Positions 7,425-15,811 of a DNA stretch of 28,221 nucleotides are shown here, one piece after another. The stretch spans positions 1 through 28,221 of the forward strand of contig JBBRHF010000031.1 of NCBI GenBank assembly GCA_038223055.1, given 5' to 3'. Numbering within the stretch: position 1 is the first letter of the stretch; each line of letters opens with the position of its first letter. The notes under the pieces were generated by a model, which saw nothing but the letters and a program-made list of their open reading frames with translations, had not been told where the DNA came from and ran no database searches. This stretch comes from JBBRHF01 sp038223055. GTDB taxonomy: Bacteria; Actinomycetota; Actinomycetes; JACCUZ01. The translations under genes and the position numbers were made by a program.

Positions 7425-8105
7425 TCAGTCGGGCGTCGCGACGGTCACGATATTGGACCGCCACAAGGTGCCATCCCAGTCGTCACAGGTGATGAGGACT
7501 AGCCGGCCGGGCCGGGCCTGGTTGAAGATTCTTTCGGCGTTGCGAGCGAATGCGCCCTTCGAGAGAACGTCGATGGACCTGACGCGGTAGGAAAGAGCTC
7601 CGTCCGACCCCTTCATCTTGATCGTGTCACCCCGGCGCAATCGACCGATGCCGTCGAACACACCGGCGCCGACGCGCACCGTGTGGCCGACGAGGACCGC
7701 CGACCCTCGCGGTTCACCGGGGGCAGCGCCGTCGCTCCACCATCCGGCTAGGCGGGGGTCTCGCGGGGGCATGAGCACGCGGTTCGGGTTGCTCTTGATG
7801 GCCACGACTGATGCGTCGACGCCGATCCGCGGGATCCGCAGGGTGTACGGGCCCCTGATGGCCGCTGTCTGACTTTGCGTCGGATCGACGGGCGCCTCGG
7901 ACCGGTCTGTGAATGCACTTGGCAACGGCGTCGGCGTCAGCGCGGTCTTGGGAACCTGCTCTTCCCGGCGTAGGGCCACCCGGGACCCATCGTCGTCGCC
8001 GGTCCCGCAGGCAGCAGCGACGGCCACCAGGGTCAGCCCGGCAATCAACCGGGCCAGCTCCCGGATTACGCGGCGAGCCGGGCCCGACGACGGATCAGGA
8101 GTCAT
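7425..8105 (-). CDS. sortase (class E/F-like transpeptidase), possibly lipid-anchored
   Basis: 226 residues. The sortase domain (~85-226) carries the catalytic triad in order: His141 in LVGHT, Cys207 in LVLITCDDW, and Arg216 in GTLWRSN. The single-domain layout is like actinobacterial class E/F sortases. The N-terminus has a hydrophobic segment (~20-32) ending AAAC-G at Cys33, a loose lipobox; it is either a membrane anchor or a lipidation site. A Thr/Pro spacer follows. I chose ATG at 8105 (MTPDPSSGPARR), which lies inside the end of the upstream DUF3494 gene (11-bp overlap), implying translational coupling. Sortases cleave a C-terminal sorting signal and attach the substrate to the wall. 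The adjacent gene product is the obvious candidate substrate. Confidence 0.88.
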   Translation of the reverse strand: MTPDPSSGPARRVIRELARLIAGLTLVAVAAACGTGDDDGSRVALRREEQVPKTALTPTPLPSAFTDRSEAPVDPTQSQTAAIRGPYTLRIPRIGVDASVVAIKSNPNRVLMPPRDPRLAGWWSDGAAPGEPRGSAVLVGHTVRVGAGVFDGIGRLRRGDTIKMKGSDGALSYRVRSIDVLSKGAFARNAERIFNQARPGRLVLITCDDWDGTLWRSNIVTVATPD

Positions 8106-9153
8106 GCGAGAAGCGACGGCGAGCAACCACCGCAGCTCCCGCCACGGCCGCACTGCCCGCAAGGATCAGACCCAGGAGCCCGGCCGAACCGCCACCGCCA
8201 CCGCCACCGCCACCGCCACCGCCACCGACACCAGCGGGCACCGAGGTCGGAACTGGGGCGCGCGTCTCAGCCGGCGTCCGGGTCGGGGTCCGCGCCGTCC
8301 CGGTCGGGGTCGGCGTCGTCCGGGTCGCGGTCGGGGTCGGGGTCGCGGTCGCGGTCGCGGTCGCGGTCGGGGTCGGGGTCGGGGTCGCGGTCGGGGTCGG
8401 GGCGCAGTCCGGTGCGGTGAAGGTGTTGGTATCCAGCGAGACCTGGCCGTTGCGTGCCAGCGCGCGCCCCTTGACCGTCGTGCCGGTCGTCACCGAGATA
8501 GACGTCAACGCCATGATCGTCCCGGTGAACGACGATGTCGTGCCCAACGTCGCGGAGCTGCCGACCTGCCAAAAGACGTTGCAGGCGTTGGCGCCGTTGA
8601 TCACGCTGACTTTGCTTGCCGAGGCGGTGATCAGGGTGGAGGCGATCTGGAAGACGAAGACCGCGTTCGGGTCTCCCTGGCCGTCCAATGTCAGAGTTCC
8701 GCTCAGCGCGAGCGGGCCGATGGACTTGTAGACGCCGGTGGTCAACGTCTTTCCCACCAGGTCTCCGGCGACGCTGGCGGTCAGAGCGCGGCCGGCGGCG
8801 TCGTCATAGGCAAGCGTCAGGTCGGATTGGGCCTGGGTGGCCTGCGCGTCGCCGGCGTGCCTGGCGCCTGCCACGGCCCCTGGGGGGAACCCCGTGATTG
8901 CGGTACCGGGGCTCACCCCGAGATCCCCGCTCAGGGTGCTGGGGCCGGTGTTGGTGACGGTCTGCCCGCCCAGAACCGAGTAGGTCCCCGCGGTACCCAA
9001 ACCCACTGGCGCCTCGGCGGCATTTGCCGGGGACGAAAGCGATAGCAGACCGACCAGGACGAAGATCGTCAGCGTAGGGACGCTCACCACGGCGGTCCGC
9101 CGTCGAAGCGTGGATGCTTTGCCAGGTTCGGTCCGAGCGGGCTGGTAAGCCAT
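8095..9153 (-). CDS. secreted DUF3494 (ice-binding-like) protein with sortable C-terminus
   Basis: 352 residues. Signal peptide to ~45 (hydrophobic core TLTIFVLVGLLSL, cleavage after PANA). DUF3494/ice-binding-like beta-solenoid domain ~48-245, recognisable by GTAGTYSVLGGQTVTNTG, GDLGVSPGTAITGFPPG, FVFQIASTL and NVFWQVGSSATLG. A Thr/Pro/Ala linker (~250-300) follows, then 13 consecutive glycines, a hydrophobic helix (LLGLILAGSAAVAGAAVV) and the basic tail ARRRFSHDS. The tail architecture is a wall-sorting signal, but no LPXTG or LAXTG is present; VPAGVGG just before the glycine run is the likely place for a divergent motif. ATG at 9153 has a GGAGGG ribosome site. DUF3494 proteins bind ice or act as adhesins; which applies here is unknown. 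Confidence 0.88.
   Translation of the reverse strand: MAYQPARTEPGKASTLRRRTAVVSVPTLTIFVLVGLLSLSSPANAAEAPVGLGTAGTYSVLGGQTVTNTGPSTLSGDLGVSPGTAITGFPPGAVAGARHAGDAQATQAQSDLTLAYDDAAGRALTASVAGDLVGKTLTTGVYKSIGPLALSGTLTLDGQGDPNAVFVFQIASTLITASASKVSVINGANACNVFWQVGSSATLGTTSSFTGTIMALTSISVTTGTTVKGRALARNGQVSLDTNTFTAPDCAPTPTATPTPTPTATATATATPTPTATRTTPTPTGTARTPTRTPAETRAPVPTSVPAGVGGGGGGGGGGGGGSAGLLGLILAGSAAVAGAAVVARRRFSHDS
8191..8226. repeat. 6 x 6-bp repeat encoding polyglycine
   Basis: (gccacc)x6, which with the preceding acc codon encodes 13 consecutive glycines on the minus strand, just before the C-terminal membrane helix of the DUF3494 protein. A perfect hexamer array is prone to slippage, and each gain or loss stays in frame. 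Confidence 0.95.
8271..8402. repeat. hexamer-based Thr/Pro/Ala linker repeat
   Basis: Alternating ggtcgg/ggtcgc hexamers encode PT and AT dipeptides (PTPTATATATPTPT type) on the minus strand. It is a wall-spanning stalk region of the DUF3494 protein. Confidence 0.85.
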
Positions 9154-9467
9154 GATGCCACCCTCCGGTGGAGATAGTCAGGAATGTATCACTTCAAGAT
9201 CCATCATATTCCGATATCGTCGTCGGCTCGCCGGGCCGCGAAAGGAACGTTCTGAAGTGACGTCATGCGCTTTCGGGATAACGCTTCCGGCGCAGGTCGG
9301 ATTGGTGGACACGTTGTGCACGCCGACGTATTCATGCGGCCACGTCAGCAGGCACCCCGGACGCCCGGACGAACTACCGGACATGCCGCGGAGCGCGCTG
9401 ACGCGCGACCAAGTCGCCGAGACAACTGCCGATGCTGGTCGCGTACGACGCCTCGAGCGAGCTCGGC
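9154..9467. other. gene-free stretch upstream of the DUF3494-sortase operon
   Basis: No gene is seen. The part next to the DUF3494 start (about 9184-9225) is clearly AT-richer than its surroundings and is the likely promoter; TATGAT on the minus strand is a candidate -10 without a convincing -35. A 7-bp inverted repeat (CACTTCA 9190-9196, TGAAGTG 9253-9259) flanks it. The left of the DUF2237 pseudogene decays into this region. Confidence 0.4.
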
Positions 9468-9681
9468 TCGGTCACCCGGAACCAGTCCGGGGAAAAGGTA
9501 CTGCGGCCTCGGCGTCGACAAGTCGTTGCCGATGCTGCGCTGGTGGTCGAGGAAATCGGCCGTCACCACAGCGCAGTTGGTGTGACTCCCAAGTCCTCGG
9601 GCCGGTGCTGCAGCAGCCGTCGCGGAAGAACCCGGTTACCGGGTCGTTGCCGCACGGCTCCAGGTCACCGCCCAGGACCTT
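9468..9681 (-). pseudogene. DUF2237 family protein, frameshifted and truncated
   Basis: Minus-strand reading gives VLGGDLEPCGNDPVTGFF then RDGCCSTGP in one frame. After small indels it continues as SHTNCAVVTADFLDHQRS and NDLSTPRPQYLFPGLVPGDR in another. These are, in order, the N-terminal and central conserved blocks of DUF2237 proteins (LGG-LEPC, TGFYRDGCC-TGP, NDLSTPRPE-FPGLKPGD). The usual start and the C-terminal WCLCA...APPVVLEATH block are broken or lost. The gene is therefore inactive. DUF2237 proteins have no established biochemical role. Confidence 0.75.
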
Positions 9682-9894
9682 CGCTCTGCCGCTGACCCGT
9701 CATCGCCCAAGGCGGTGCCACAACGAGCCTCTCGTGGCGCTGATCAGTCCGCCGTACCCCGCGCCCCCTCAATCCCGCTCGTCCCTCCAGCCTGCTCGCT
9801 CATGCCTCGGTGGCGAAATCCCTTTCCTTGCTATGGGCGACTTGTCCGGTCGGCAGTGGCAAGCTCGCAGCCATGTCGGACGTGCCCAGACTGA

Positions 9895-10053
9895 GGCCTG
9901 GTGTACGTCTCGACGGCGTCGTTTCCGCAGGACCGCGCCTTCCTCGGCAGCGTCCTCCCTGCGCTGGACGGCGCCGCTGCGGCGGGCAGGCTTCCCCGAC
10001 CGGGACGATACGTGTTTCTTGCTCCGGGTGTAGACCGCGTGCTCTTCCCATGA
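9895..10053 (+). pseudogene. unidentified coding fragment
   Basis: From an in-frame TGA at 9892 to TGA at 10051-10053, a 52-codon frame with very strong G/C third-position bias at its 5' half reads LVYVSTASFPQDRAFLGSVL and ends DRVLFP. It lacks a plausible start and ribosome site. I read it as an internal or C-terminal piece of a decayed gene. The family is not recognised; the 9682-9894 stretch before it shows nothing clear. Confidence 0.3.
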
Positions 10054-10091
10054 TGTCCAACGCCGTCTGGGTCTGAGCCACCTGCGTGGGG

Positions 10092-11243
<1,152 letters not shown>

Positions 11244-11281
11244 GGGCGGCCTCGGCAGACTCGCGACGACAGGTTTCGCGC

Positions 11282-11287
11282 AGCCTA
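11282..11287 (-). promoter_or_regulatory. -10 hexamer TAGGCT for acyl-CoA dehydrogenase gene
   Basis: TAGGCT on the minus strand; transcription would start near 11275, leaving a 32-nt leader that contains the GAGG ribosome site. No clear -35. Confidence 0.35.
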
Positions 11288-11339
11288 CGGGGGCGACGGC
11301 GGGCCGTCTCGAGGAACCCTCGCACCGGGCCCGACCCAC

Positions 11340-11345
11340 TAACCT
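11340..11345 (+). promoter_or_regulatory. -10 hexamer TAACCT placed for leaderless ugd transcript
   Basis: TAACCT followed by gaccgcc and then ATG. The predicted start is 1 nt before the start codon, and there is no Shine-Dalgarno. Confidence 0.45.
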
Positions 11346-11352
11346 GACCGCC

Positions 11353-12672
11353 ATGACCCTGCGCCTCACCGTCCTCGGCACCGGCTACCTCGGAGCCACC
11401 CACGCCGCGTGCATGGCCGAGCTCGGCTACGAGGTCCTGGGCATGGACGTGGCCACGGACAAGGTGGCCGCGCTCTCCGAGGGCCAGGTGCCGTTCTTCG
11501 AGCCCGGGCTCGAGGACCTGCTGCGCAAGCAGGTCGAGTCGGGCCGGCTGCGATTCACCACGTCCTACGAGGAGACCGCGGCGTTCGGGGACGTGCACTT
11601 CCTCTGCGTCGGGACACCGCAGAAGCGGGGTGGCTACGCGGCGGACCTGAGGTACGTCGACGCCGTCCTTGACGGTCTCGCCCCGCACCTGGACCGGCCG
11701 TGCCTGGTCGTCGGCAAGTCGACGGTCCCGGTGGGCACGGCCGCCCGCCTCGCCGACCGCCTGCTGGCGCTGGCTCCCGCCGGCGCGGACGCCGAGCTGG
11801 CCTGGAACCCCGAGTTCCTGCGCGAGGGCTTCGCCGTCGAGGACACGCTGCGACCGGACCGGCTGGTCATCGGCGTGCGGTCCGCGCAGGCCGAGGCAAC
11901 GCTGCGCGAGGTCTACACCAGCGCGCTGTCCCGGGACACCCCGTTCATCGTCACCGACTTCCCGACCGCCGAGCTGGTCAAGGTGTCCGCAAACGCCTTT
12001 CTGGCCACCAAGATCTCCTTCATCAACGCGATGGCGGAGCTGTGCGAGGCGACCGGAGCCGACGTTACCAAGCTCGCCGACGCCATCGGTCACGACGAGC
12101 GCATCGGACGCAAGTTCCTCAACGCCGGCTTGGGATTCGGGGGTGGCTGCCTGCCCAAGGACATCCGCGCGTTCATGGCCCGGGCCGGCGAGCTGGGGGT
12201 CGACCAGGCGCTGAGCTTTCTCCGTGAGGTCGACGCCATCAACATCCGCCGGCGGGTCCACGTCGTCGACCGCGCCCGCGACATGCTCGGGGGCACCTTC
12301 TTCGACAAGCGGGTCGGCGTGCTCGGCGCGTCCTTCAAACCCAACTCCGACGACGTACGCGACTCCCCCGCCCTCGCCGTCGCCGGCCAGATCCAGCTCT
12401 CGGGGGCCCAGGTGACGGTGTTCGACCCGCGCGCGGTCGACAACGCCCGCAAGATGTTCCCGACCCTGGACTACGCCGACTCGACCGAAGAGGCATGCGC
12501 GGCGGCCGACCTGGTGCTGCACCTCACCGAGTGGCAGGAGTTCCGCGAGATGGACCCCATGGCCCTGGGCGAGGTCGTCGCGTCGCGGCGCATCATCGAC
12601 GCCCGCAACGCCCTCGATCCGGTCGCCTGGCGGGCCGCCGGCTGGACCTACCGATCACTCGGGCGACCCTGA
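11353..12672 (+). CDS. ugd: UDP-glucose 6-dehydrogenase
   Basis: 439 residues of the UDP-glucose/GDP-mannose dehydrogenase family. The N-terminal Rossmann motif is VLGTGYLGATHAACMAELGY (GxGxxG). Catalytic residues visible are Glu in NPEFLREG (~152-159), Lys220 and Asn224 in ATKISFINAMAEL, and Cys266 with Asp270 in GFGGGCLPKD. The C-terminal domain contains GASFKPNSDDVRDSPAL. It oxidises UDP-glucose to UDP-glucuronate with two NAD+, a precursor for surface polysaccharides; GDP-mannose dehydrogenase is a less likely alternative. ATG at 11353 sits 7 nt after a TAACCT hexamer. It is followed after 4 bp by the CoA-binding gene, probably as one operon. Confidence 0.92.
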   Translation: MTLRLTVLGTGYLGATHAACMAELGYEVLGMDVATDKVAALSEGQVPFFEPGLEDLLRKQVESGRLRFTTSYEETAAFGDVHFLCVGTPQKRGGYAADLRYVDAVLDGLAPHLDRPCLVVGKSTVPVGTAARLADRLLALAPAGADAELAWNPEFLREGFAVEDTLRPDRLVIGVRSAQAEATLREVYTSALSRDTPFIVTDFPTAELVKVSANAFLATKISFINAMAELCEATGADVTKLADAIGHDERIGRKFLNAGLGFGGGCLPKDIRAFMARAGELGVDQALSFLREVDAINIRRRVHVVDRARDMLGGTFFDKRVGVLGASFKPNSDDVRDSPALAVAGQIQLSGAQVTVFDPRAVDNARKMFPTLDYADSTEEACAAADLVLHLTEWQEFREMDPMALGEVVASRRIIDARNALDPVAWRAAGWTYRSLGRP

Positions 12673-12676
12673 GGCG

Positions 12677-13084
12677 ATGCGCATGGTCGAGAGCGAAGCA
12701 GAGGTCATCGCCCGGATCCTCGGAACCACCCGAACGTGGGCGGTCGTCGGCCTGCGCGACAACCCGGCCCGACCGTCCTACGCCGTAGCCCGGTTCCTGC
12801 AGCGCCAGGGCAAGCGCATCGTTCCGGTGCACCACCAGCCGCAGGACGTGCACGGCGAGACCTCCTACGCCACCCTGGCCGACATCCCCTTTCCCGTCGA
12901 CGTGGTTGACGTCTTCGTCAACTCCGCCGGCGCCGGCGAGATCGCCGACCAGGCGATCGCGATTGGCGCGCAGGCCGTGTGGTTCCAGCTCGGCGTGATA
13001 GACCAGGCTGCGGCCGAACGGGTGCGGGCGGCCGGGCTGCTCATGGTCATGGACCGCTGCCCGGTCATCGAGTGGGGCCACTAG
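12677..13084 (+). CDS. CoA-binding domain protein (YccU-like)
   Basis: 135 residues forming a single CoA_binding_2 Rossmann-like domain. Visible features are WAVVGLRDNPARPSYAVARF (~21-40) with the nucleotide-binding loop, KRIVPVHHQ, VDVVDVFVNS and the C-terminal QAVWFQLGVIDQAAAERVRA and MDRCPVIEW. The family binds CoA in vitro and lacks a fixed cellular role; it resembles the N-terminal domain of succinyl-CoA ligases without the catalytic part. ATG is used at 12677; a second ATG two codons later is possible. It follows ugd by 4 bp and precedes the secreted TIM-barrel gene by 15 bp. Confidence 0.88.
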   Translation: MRMVESEAEVIARILGTTRTWAVVGLRDNPARPSYAVARFLQRQGKRIVPVHHQPQDVHGETSYATLADIPFPVDVVDVFVNSAGAGEIADQAIAIGAQAVWFQLGVIDQAAAERVRAAGLLMVMDRCPVIEWGH

Positions 13085-13099
13085 GACGGGGATCAGGCG

Positions 13100-14023
13100 A
13101 TGGGCGTACGTCTGGGGATGCGGGCAGGTCGCGGGCTGCGGGCAGGTCGGGCGGCGGCGATGCTGCTGGCACTGGGCGTGGCCCTGACGGCCGTCTCCCC
13201 AACGACGCCGGCGAGTGCGGCGGGGGCTGGACCGTTCACAGGCGCCGGCGCCTGGGTGTCGATCTTCTCCGGAGCCGCGGTCTGGGACCATCCCGCCACG
13301 CACGTCGCGCGGATGCAGAGGGCCGGTGTGCGCACGCTCTACCTGCAGACCTCGAGCTCGGCCTCTCCGGTCCGCACCCAGGTGTTCCGGCGCACGCAGG
13401 TCGCGCGGTTCCTCGTGGCCGCGCACGCCCGCGGGATGCGCGTCGTGGCGTGGTACCTCCCGCCGCTGCGCCACACCGACCGCGAGCTGTCCCGGGCGAT
13501 GGCCGCCATCCGCCTGCGGACCGCGGGCGGCCAGCGCTTCGACGGCTTCGCACTCGACATCGAGCCGTCCGGGTCGACACCCGCCGGCGCGCGCCGCAAC
13601 GCCAACCTGGCCCAGCTGAGCCGCCGGCTGCGGGCCTCGGCGGGACGGTCCTACCCGCTGGGCGCCATCATCCCGTCAGCGGTCGGGCTCTCGCTCTCGC
13701 CGCGCTTCTGGCCGGCGTTCCCCTACGAGACCGTGGGCCGCTACTACGACGTCGTGCTGCCGATGAGCTATTCCACCTCCCGGGTCAGCGGCGCGACGGC
13801 GACCTACGACTACACGATGCGCAACATCGTGTTCCTGCGGGAGCGCCTCGGCCCGTTGGTCGCCGTGCACGTGATCGGCGGCGACGCCGGGCGCTCGAGC
13901 CGGCTTGAGACCCGCGGCTTCGTCCAGGCGTGCAACGACGCGGGGGTCGCCGGGGCGAGCATGTGGCACTACACGGCGTACGGCGTCGAGGACTGGCAGG
14001 AGATGAATCTGCTGCACGGGTGA
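13100..14023 (+). CDS. secreted glycoside-hydrolase-like TIM-barrel protein
   Basis: 307 residues with an N-terminal signal peptide (basic start, hydrophobic ~18-32, cleavage near ASA at 38-40). The mature part has beta-barrel strands ending in GVRTLYLQTS, MRVVAWYLPPL, FDGFALDIEPS (~148-157, Asp153/Glu155 at the usual catalytic strand-4 position), DVVLPMSYS (~217-225) and GVAGASMWHYTAYG. This pattern is like putative glycoside hydrolases of the DUF4015/GH18-like type. Substrate is unknown; wall or exopolysaccharide is plausible given the neighbours. GATCAGG upstream is a weak ribosome site. It ends 9 bp from the convergent purE. Confidence 0.75.
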   Translation: MGVRLGMRAGRGLRAGRAAAMLLALGVALTAVSPTTPASAAGAGPFTGAGAWVSIFSGAAVWDHPATHVARMQRAGVRTLYLQTSSSASPVRTQVFRRTQVARFLVAAHARGMRVVAWYLPPLRHTDRELSRAMAAIRLRTAGGQRFDGFALDIEPSGSTPAGARRNANLAQLSRRLRASAGRSYPLGAIIPSAVGLSLSPRFWPAFPYETVGRYYDVVLPMSYSTSRVSGATATYDYTMRNIVFLRERLGPLVAVHVIGGDAGRSSRLETRGFVQACNDAGVAGASMWHYTAYGVEDWQEMNLLHG

Positions 14024-14032
14024 CGGCCCCGC

Positions 14033-14563
14033 TCAGACGCCAAACCCCACGCCCACGCCGGTCCGGTGCCGGCGCAGCGCCGCGCCCTTGGATCGGGCCG
14101 AGTCGCCGAGGTCGCGCTGGAAGGCGACCATCCGCTCCCGCAGCGCCGGGTCGACGACGCCGAGGATGCGGACCGCGAGCAGCCCGGCGTTGCGGGCCCC
14201 GCCGACCGACACCGTCGCCACCGGCACCCCGGCCGGCATCTGCACGATGGACAGCAGCGAGTCGATGCCGTCGAGGTGGGCCAGCGGCACCGGGACGCCG
14301 ATGACCGGCAGCGGGGTGACGCTCGCGAGCATCCCCGGCAGGTGGGCCGCTCCCCCGGCGCCGGCGACGATCACCCGCAGGCCACGGCCGGCCGCCTGCT
14401 CGCCGTAGGCGATCATCTCGCGGGGCATCCGGTGCGCCGAGACGACGTCGACCTCGTGCGGGATGTCGAACTCGTCCAGCGCCTCCGCCGCCTCCCGCAT
14501 GACCTCCCAGTCGGAGTCGCTGCCCATCACGATTCCCACCACAGGGTCGTGCGCGTCAGCCAT
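14033..14563 (-). CDS. purE: 5-(carboxyamino)imidazole ribonucleotide mutase, PurE class I
   Basis: 176 residues. Class I PurE signatures are VGIVMGSDSDWEVM (9-22, phosphate-binding SDSD), VVSAHRMP (40-47, His45 in the SAHR motif), AGAGGAAHLPGM and GVPVPLAHLDGIDSLLSIVQ with MPAGVPVATVSVG. It converts N5-CAIR to CAIR in purine synthesis, as a cytosolic octamer. ATG at 14563 has a GAGGAG ribosome site. The start overlaps the purK stop by 8 bp, so the two are co-translated with PurK first, consistent with the unstable N5-CAIR being handed from PurK to PurE. Confidence 0.95.
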   Translation of the reverse strand: MADAHDPVVGIVMGSDSDWEVMREAAEALDEFDIPHEVDVVSAHRMPREMIAYGEQAAGRGLRVIVAGAGGAAHLPGMLASVTPLPVIGVPVPLAHLDGIDSLLSIVQMPAGVPVATVSVGGARNAGLLAVRILGVVDPALRERMVAFQRDLGDSARSKGAALRRHRTGVGVGFGV

Positions 14564-15722
14564 CGATGTCTCCTCGCAAGAAGGCGGCGGCGTGTCGGGC
14601 TCGCTCACGCACCTGCCCAGCATCCCCGCCCAGGACGGTGACGTGACCCACCTTTCGCCCTGGGCGTACGACCTTTCCGTACATGTGCAGCCGCACACCC
14701 GGGTCGTGCGCGAGGCAGTGCAGGTAGCCGGCGTACATGTCCCCGATCTGGCCGCCGAGGACGTTGGCCATCGCGATGTGCGCCGCCGTGGCCCGGGTGT
14801 CTCCGAGCGGAAGGTCGAGCACGGCTCGCAGGTGCTGCTCGAACTGGCTGGTTCGCGACCCCTCGATGGTCCAGTGGCCGCTGTTGTGCGGGCGCATCGC
14901 CAGCTCGTTGACCAGCACGCCGGCGGGCGTGTCGAACATCTCGACGGCCATGACGCCGGTCACGCCCAGGCCCTCGGCGATGCGCAGGGCGGCCCGCTGC
15001 GCGGCAAGGGCGTGGTCCTCGCTGATGGGTGCCGGTGCGACGACCTCGCGGCACACCCCGTCGACCTGCATCGTCTCCACAACCGGCCACACCGCGGCCT
15101 GCCCGTGCGGGCTGCGGGCCACCAGCACGGCGAGCTCGCGGGTGAACGCGACCTTCTCCTCGGCGAGCAGGGGCGTCCTCGATGTGGTGAACCAGTCGGC
15201 CGCCGGGGACTCCCGCGAGTCCCGCGAGTCCCGCGAGTCCCGCGAGTCCCCAATCACCCGCACGCCCTTGCCGTCGTAGCCGCCACGGGGGGTCTTCAGT
15301 ACGATCGGCCAGCCGACCTCGTTGCCGAACGCCGTGAGCTCCCCGGCTGTCCGGACCGCTGCCCACCGCGGGCACGGCACGCCGAGCTCGGTCAGGCGCC
15401 GACGCATGACCAGCTTGTCCTGCGCGTGCTCCAGAGCCCCGGATCCGGGCCGTACGACGACGCCCTCCGCCTCCAGCGTGCGCAGGTGCACGGTGGGCAC
15501 GTGCTCGTGGTCGAAGGTTAGGACGTCGCAGCCCTCGGCGAAAGCGCGCAGGGCCTCGAGGTCGTCCTCGTCGCCGATCTCGGTGCCAGGGACCACGAGC
15601 GCCGCGCTGTCGTGCAGGTCCCGGGCGAGGACCCGCAAGGTGATGCCCAGCCCGATAGCCGGTGCCGCCATCATCCGGGCCAGTTGCCCGCCACCGACGA
15701 CGCCTACCACCGGAAACCCCAC
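14556..15722 (-). CDS. purK: 5-(carboxyamino)imidazole ribonucleotide synthase, PurK
   Basis: 388 residues of the ATP-grasp family. The N-terminus VGFPVVGVVGGGQLARMM is diagnostic. DHEHVP, KTPRGGYDGKGV (ATP-grasp glycine loop), LLAEEKVAFTRELAVLVARS, VETMQVDGVCREVVAPA, ELAMRPHNSGHWTIEGS (metal-binding) and HMYGK follow in order. It makes N5-CAIR from AIR, ATP and bicarbonate. GTG at 15722 is supported by a TAGGGT hexamer predicting a start 1 nt upstream. A GTG four codons later is possible. A 9-bp tandem repeat inserts DSR-DSR-DSR-DSR-ES directly after the ATP-grasp loop where relatives have a short variable loop. Confidence 0.95.
   Translation of the reverse strand: MGFPVVGVVGGGQLARMMAAPAIGLGITLRVLARDLHDSAALVVPGTEIGDEDDLEALRAFAEGCDVLTFDHEHVPTVHLRTLEAEGVVVRPGSGALEHAQDKLVMRRRLTELGVPCPRWAAVRTAGELTAFGNEVGWPIVLKTPRGGYDGKGVRVIGDSRDSRDSRDSRESPAADWFTTSRTPLLAEEKVAFTRELAVLVARSPHGQAAVWPVVETMQVDGVCREVVAPAPISEDHALAAQRAALRIAEGLGVTGVMAVEMFDTPAGVLVNELAMRPHNSGHWTIEGSRTSQFEQHLRAVLDLPLGDTRATAAHIAMANVLGGQIGDMYAGYLHCLAHDPGVRLHMYGKVVRPGRKVGHVTVLGGDAGQVRERARHAAAFLRGDIDG
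15208..15252. repeat. 9-bp in-frame tandem repeat inside purK
   Basis: gactcccgc followed by three gagtcccgc and a final gagtcccca. On the minus strand it encodes repeated Asp-Ser-Arg tripeptides in the B-domain loop of PurK. Confidence 0.95.
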
Positions 15723-15729
15723 AGCCGCA

Positions 15730-15735
15730 ACCCTA
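15730..15735 (-). promoter_or_regulatory. -10 hexamer TAGGGT placed for leaderless purK transcript
   Basis: TAGGGT on the minus strand, then tgcggct and GTG. The predicted start is 1 nt before the start codon. Confidence 0.4.
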
Positions 15736-15762
15736 ACCGGGTCCCGGCCCGCCGCCGGACCG

Positions 15763-15811
15763 CCGCTCGCTGCCCGCCGCTCGCTGCCCGCCGCTCGCCG
15801 CTCGCTGCCCG
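15763..15811. repeat. 14-bp tandem repeat upstream of purK
   Basis: Three copies of ccgctcgctgcccg, the second and third separated by a 7-bp partial copy (ccgctcg). It lies between purK and the long hairpin. This is the only prominent non-coding tandem array seen, and its unit is not a multiple of three. Confidence 0.85.

Noticed and set aside
8095..8260. LPXTG or LAXTG sorting motif in the DUF3494 protein
   Set aside because: I looked through the last 60 residues and found neither; the tail is only architecturally a sorting signal.
8191..8402. Regular short repeats resembling an array
   Set aside because: Hexamer repeats without spacers inside a reading frame; not a CRISPR array. No CRISPR or cas gene was seen in the window.
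9152..10033. A 293-codon plus-strand open frame upstream of the acyl-CoA dehydrogenase
   Set aside because: No family resemblance, and it runs antisense through the DUF2237 pseudogene blocks.
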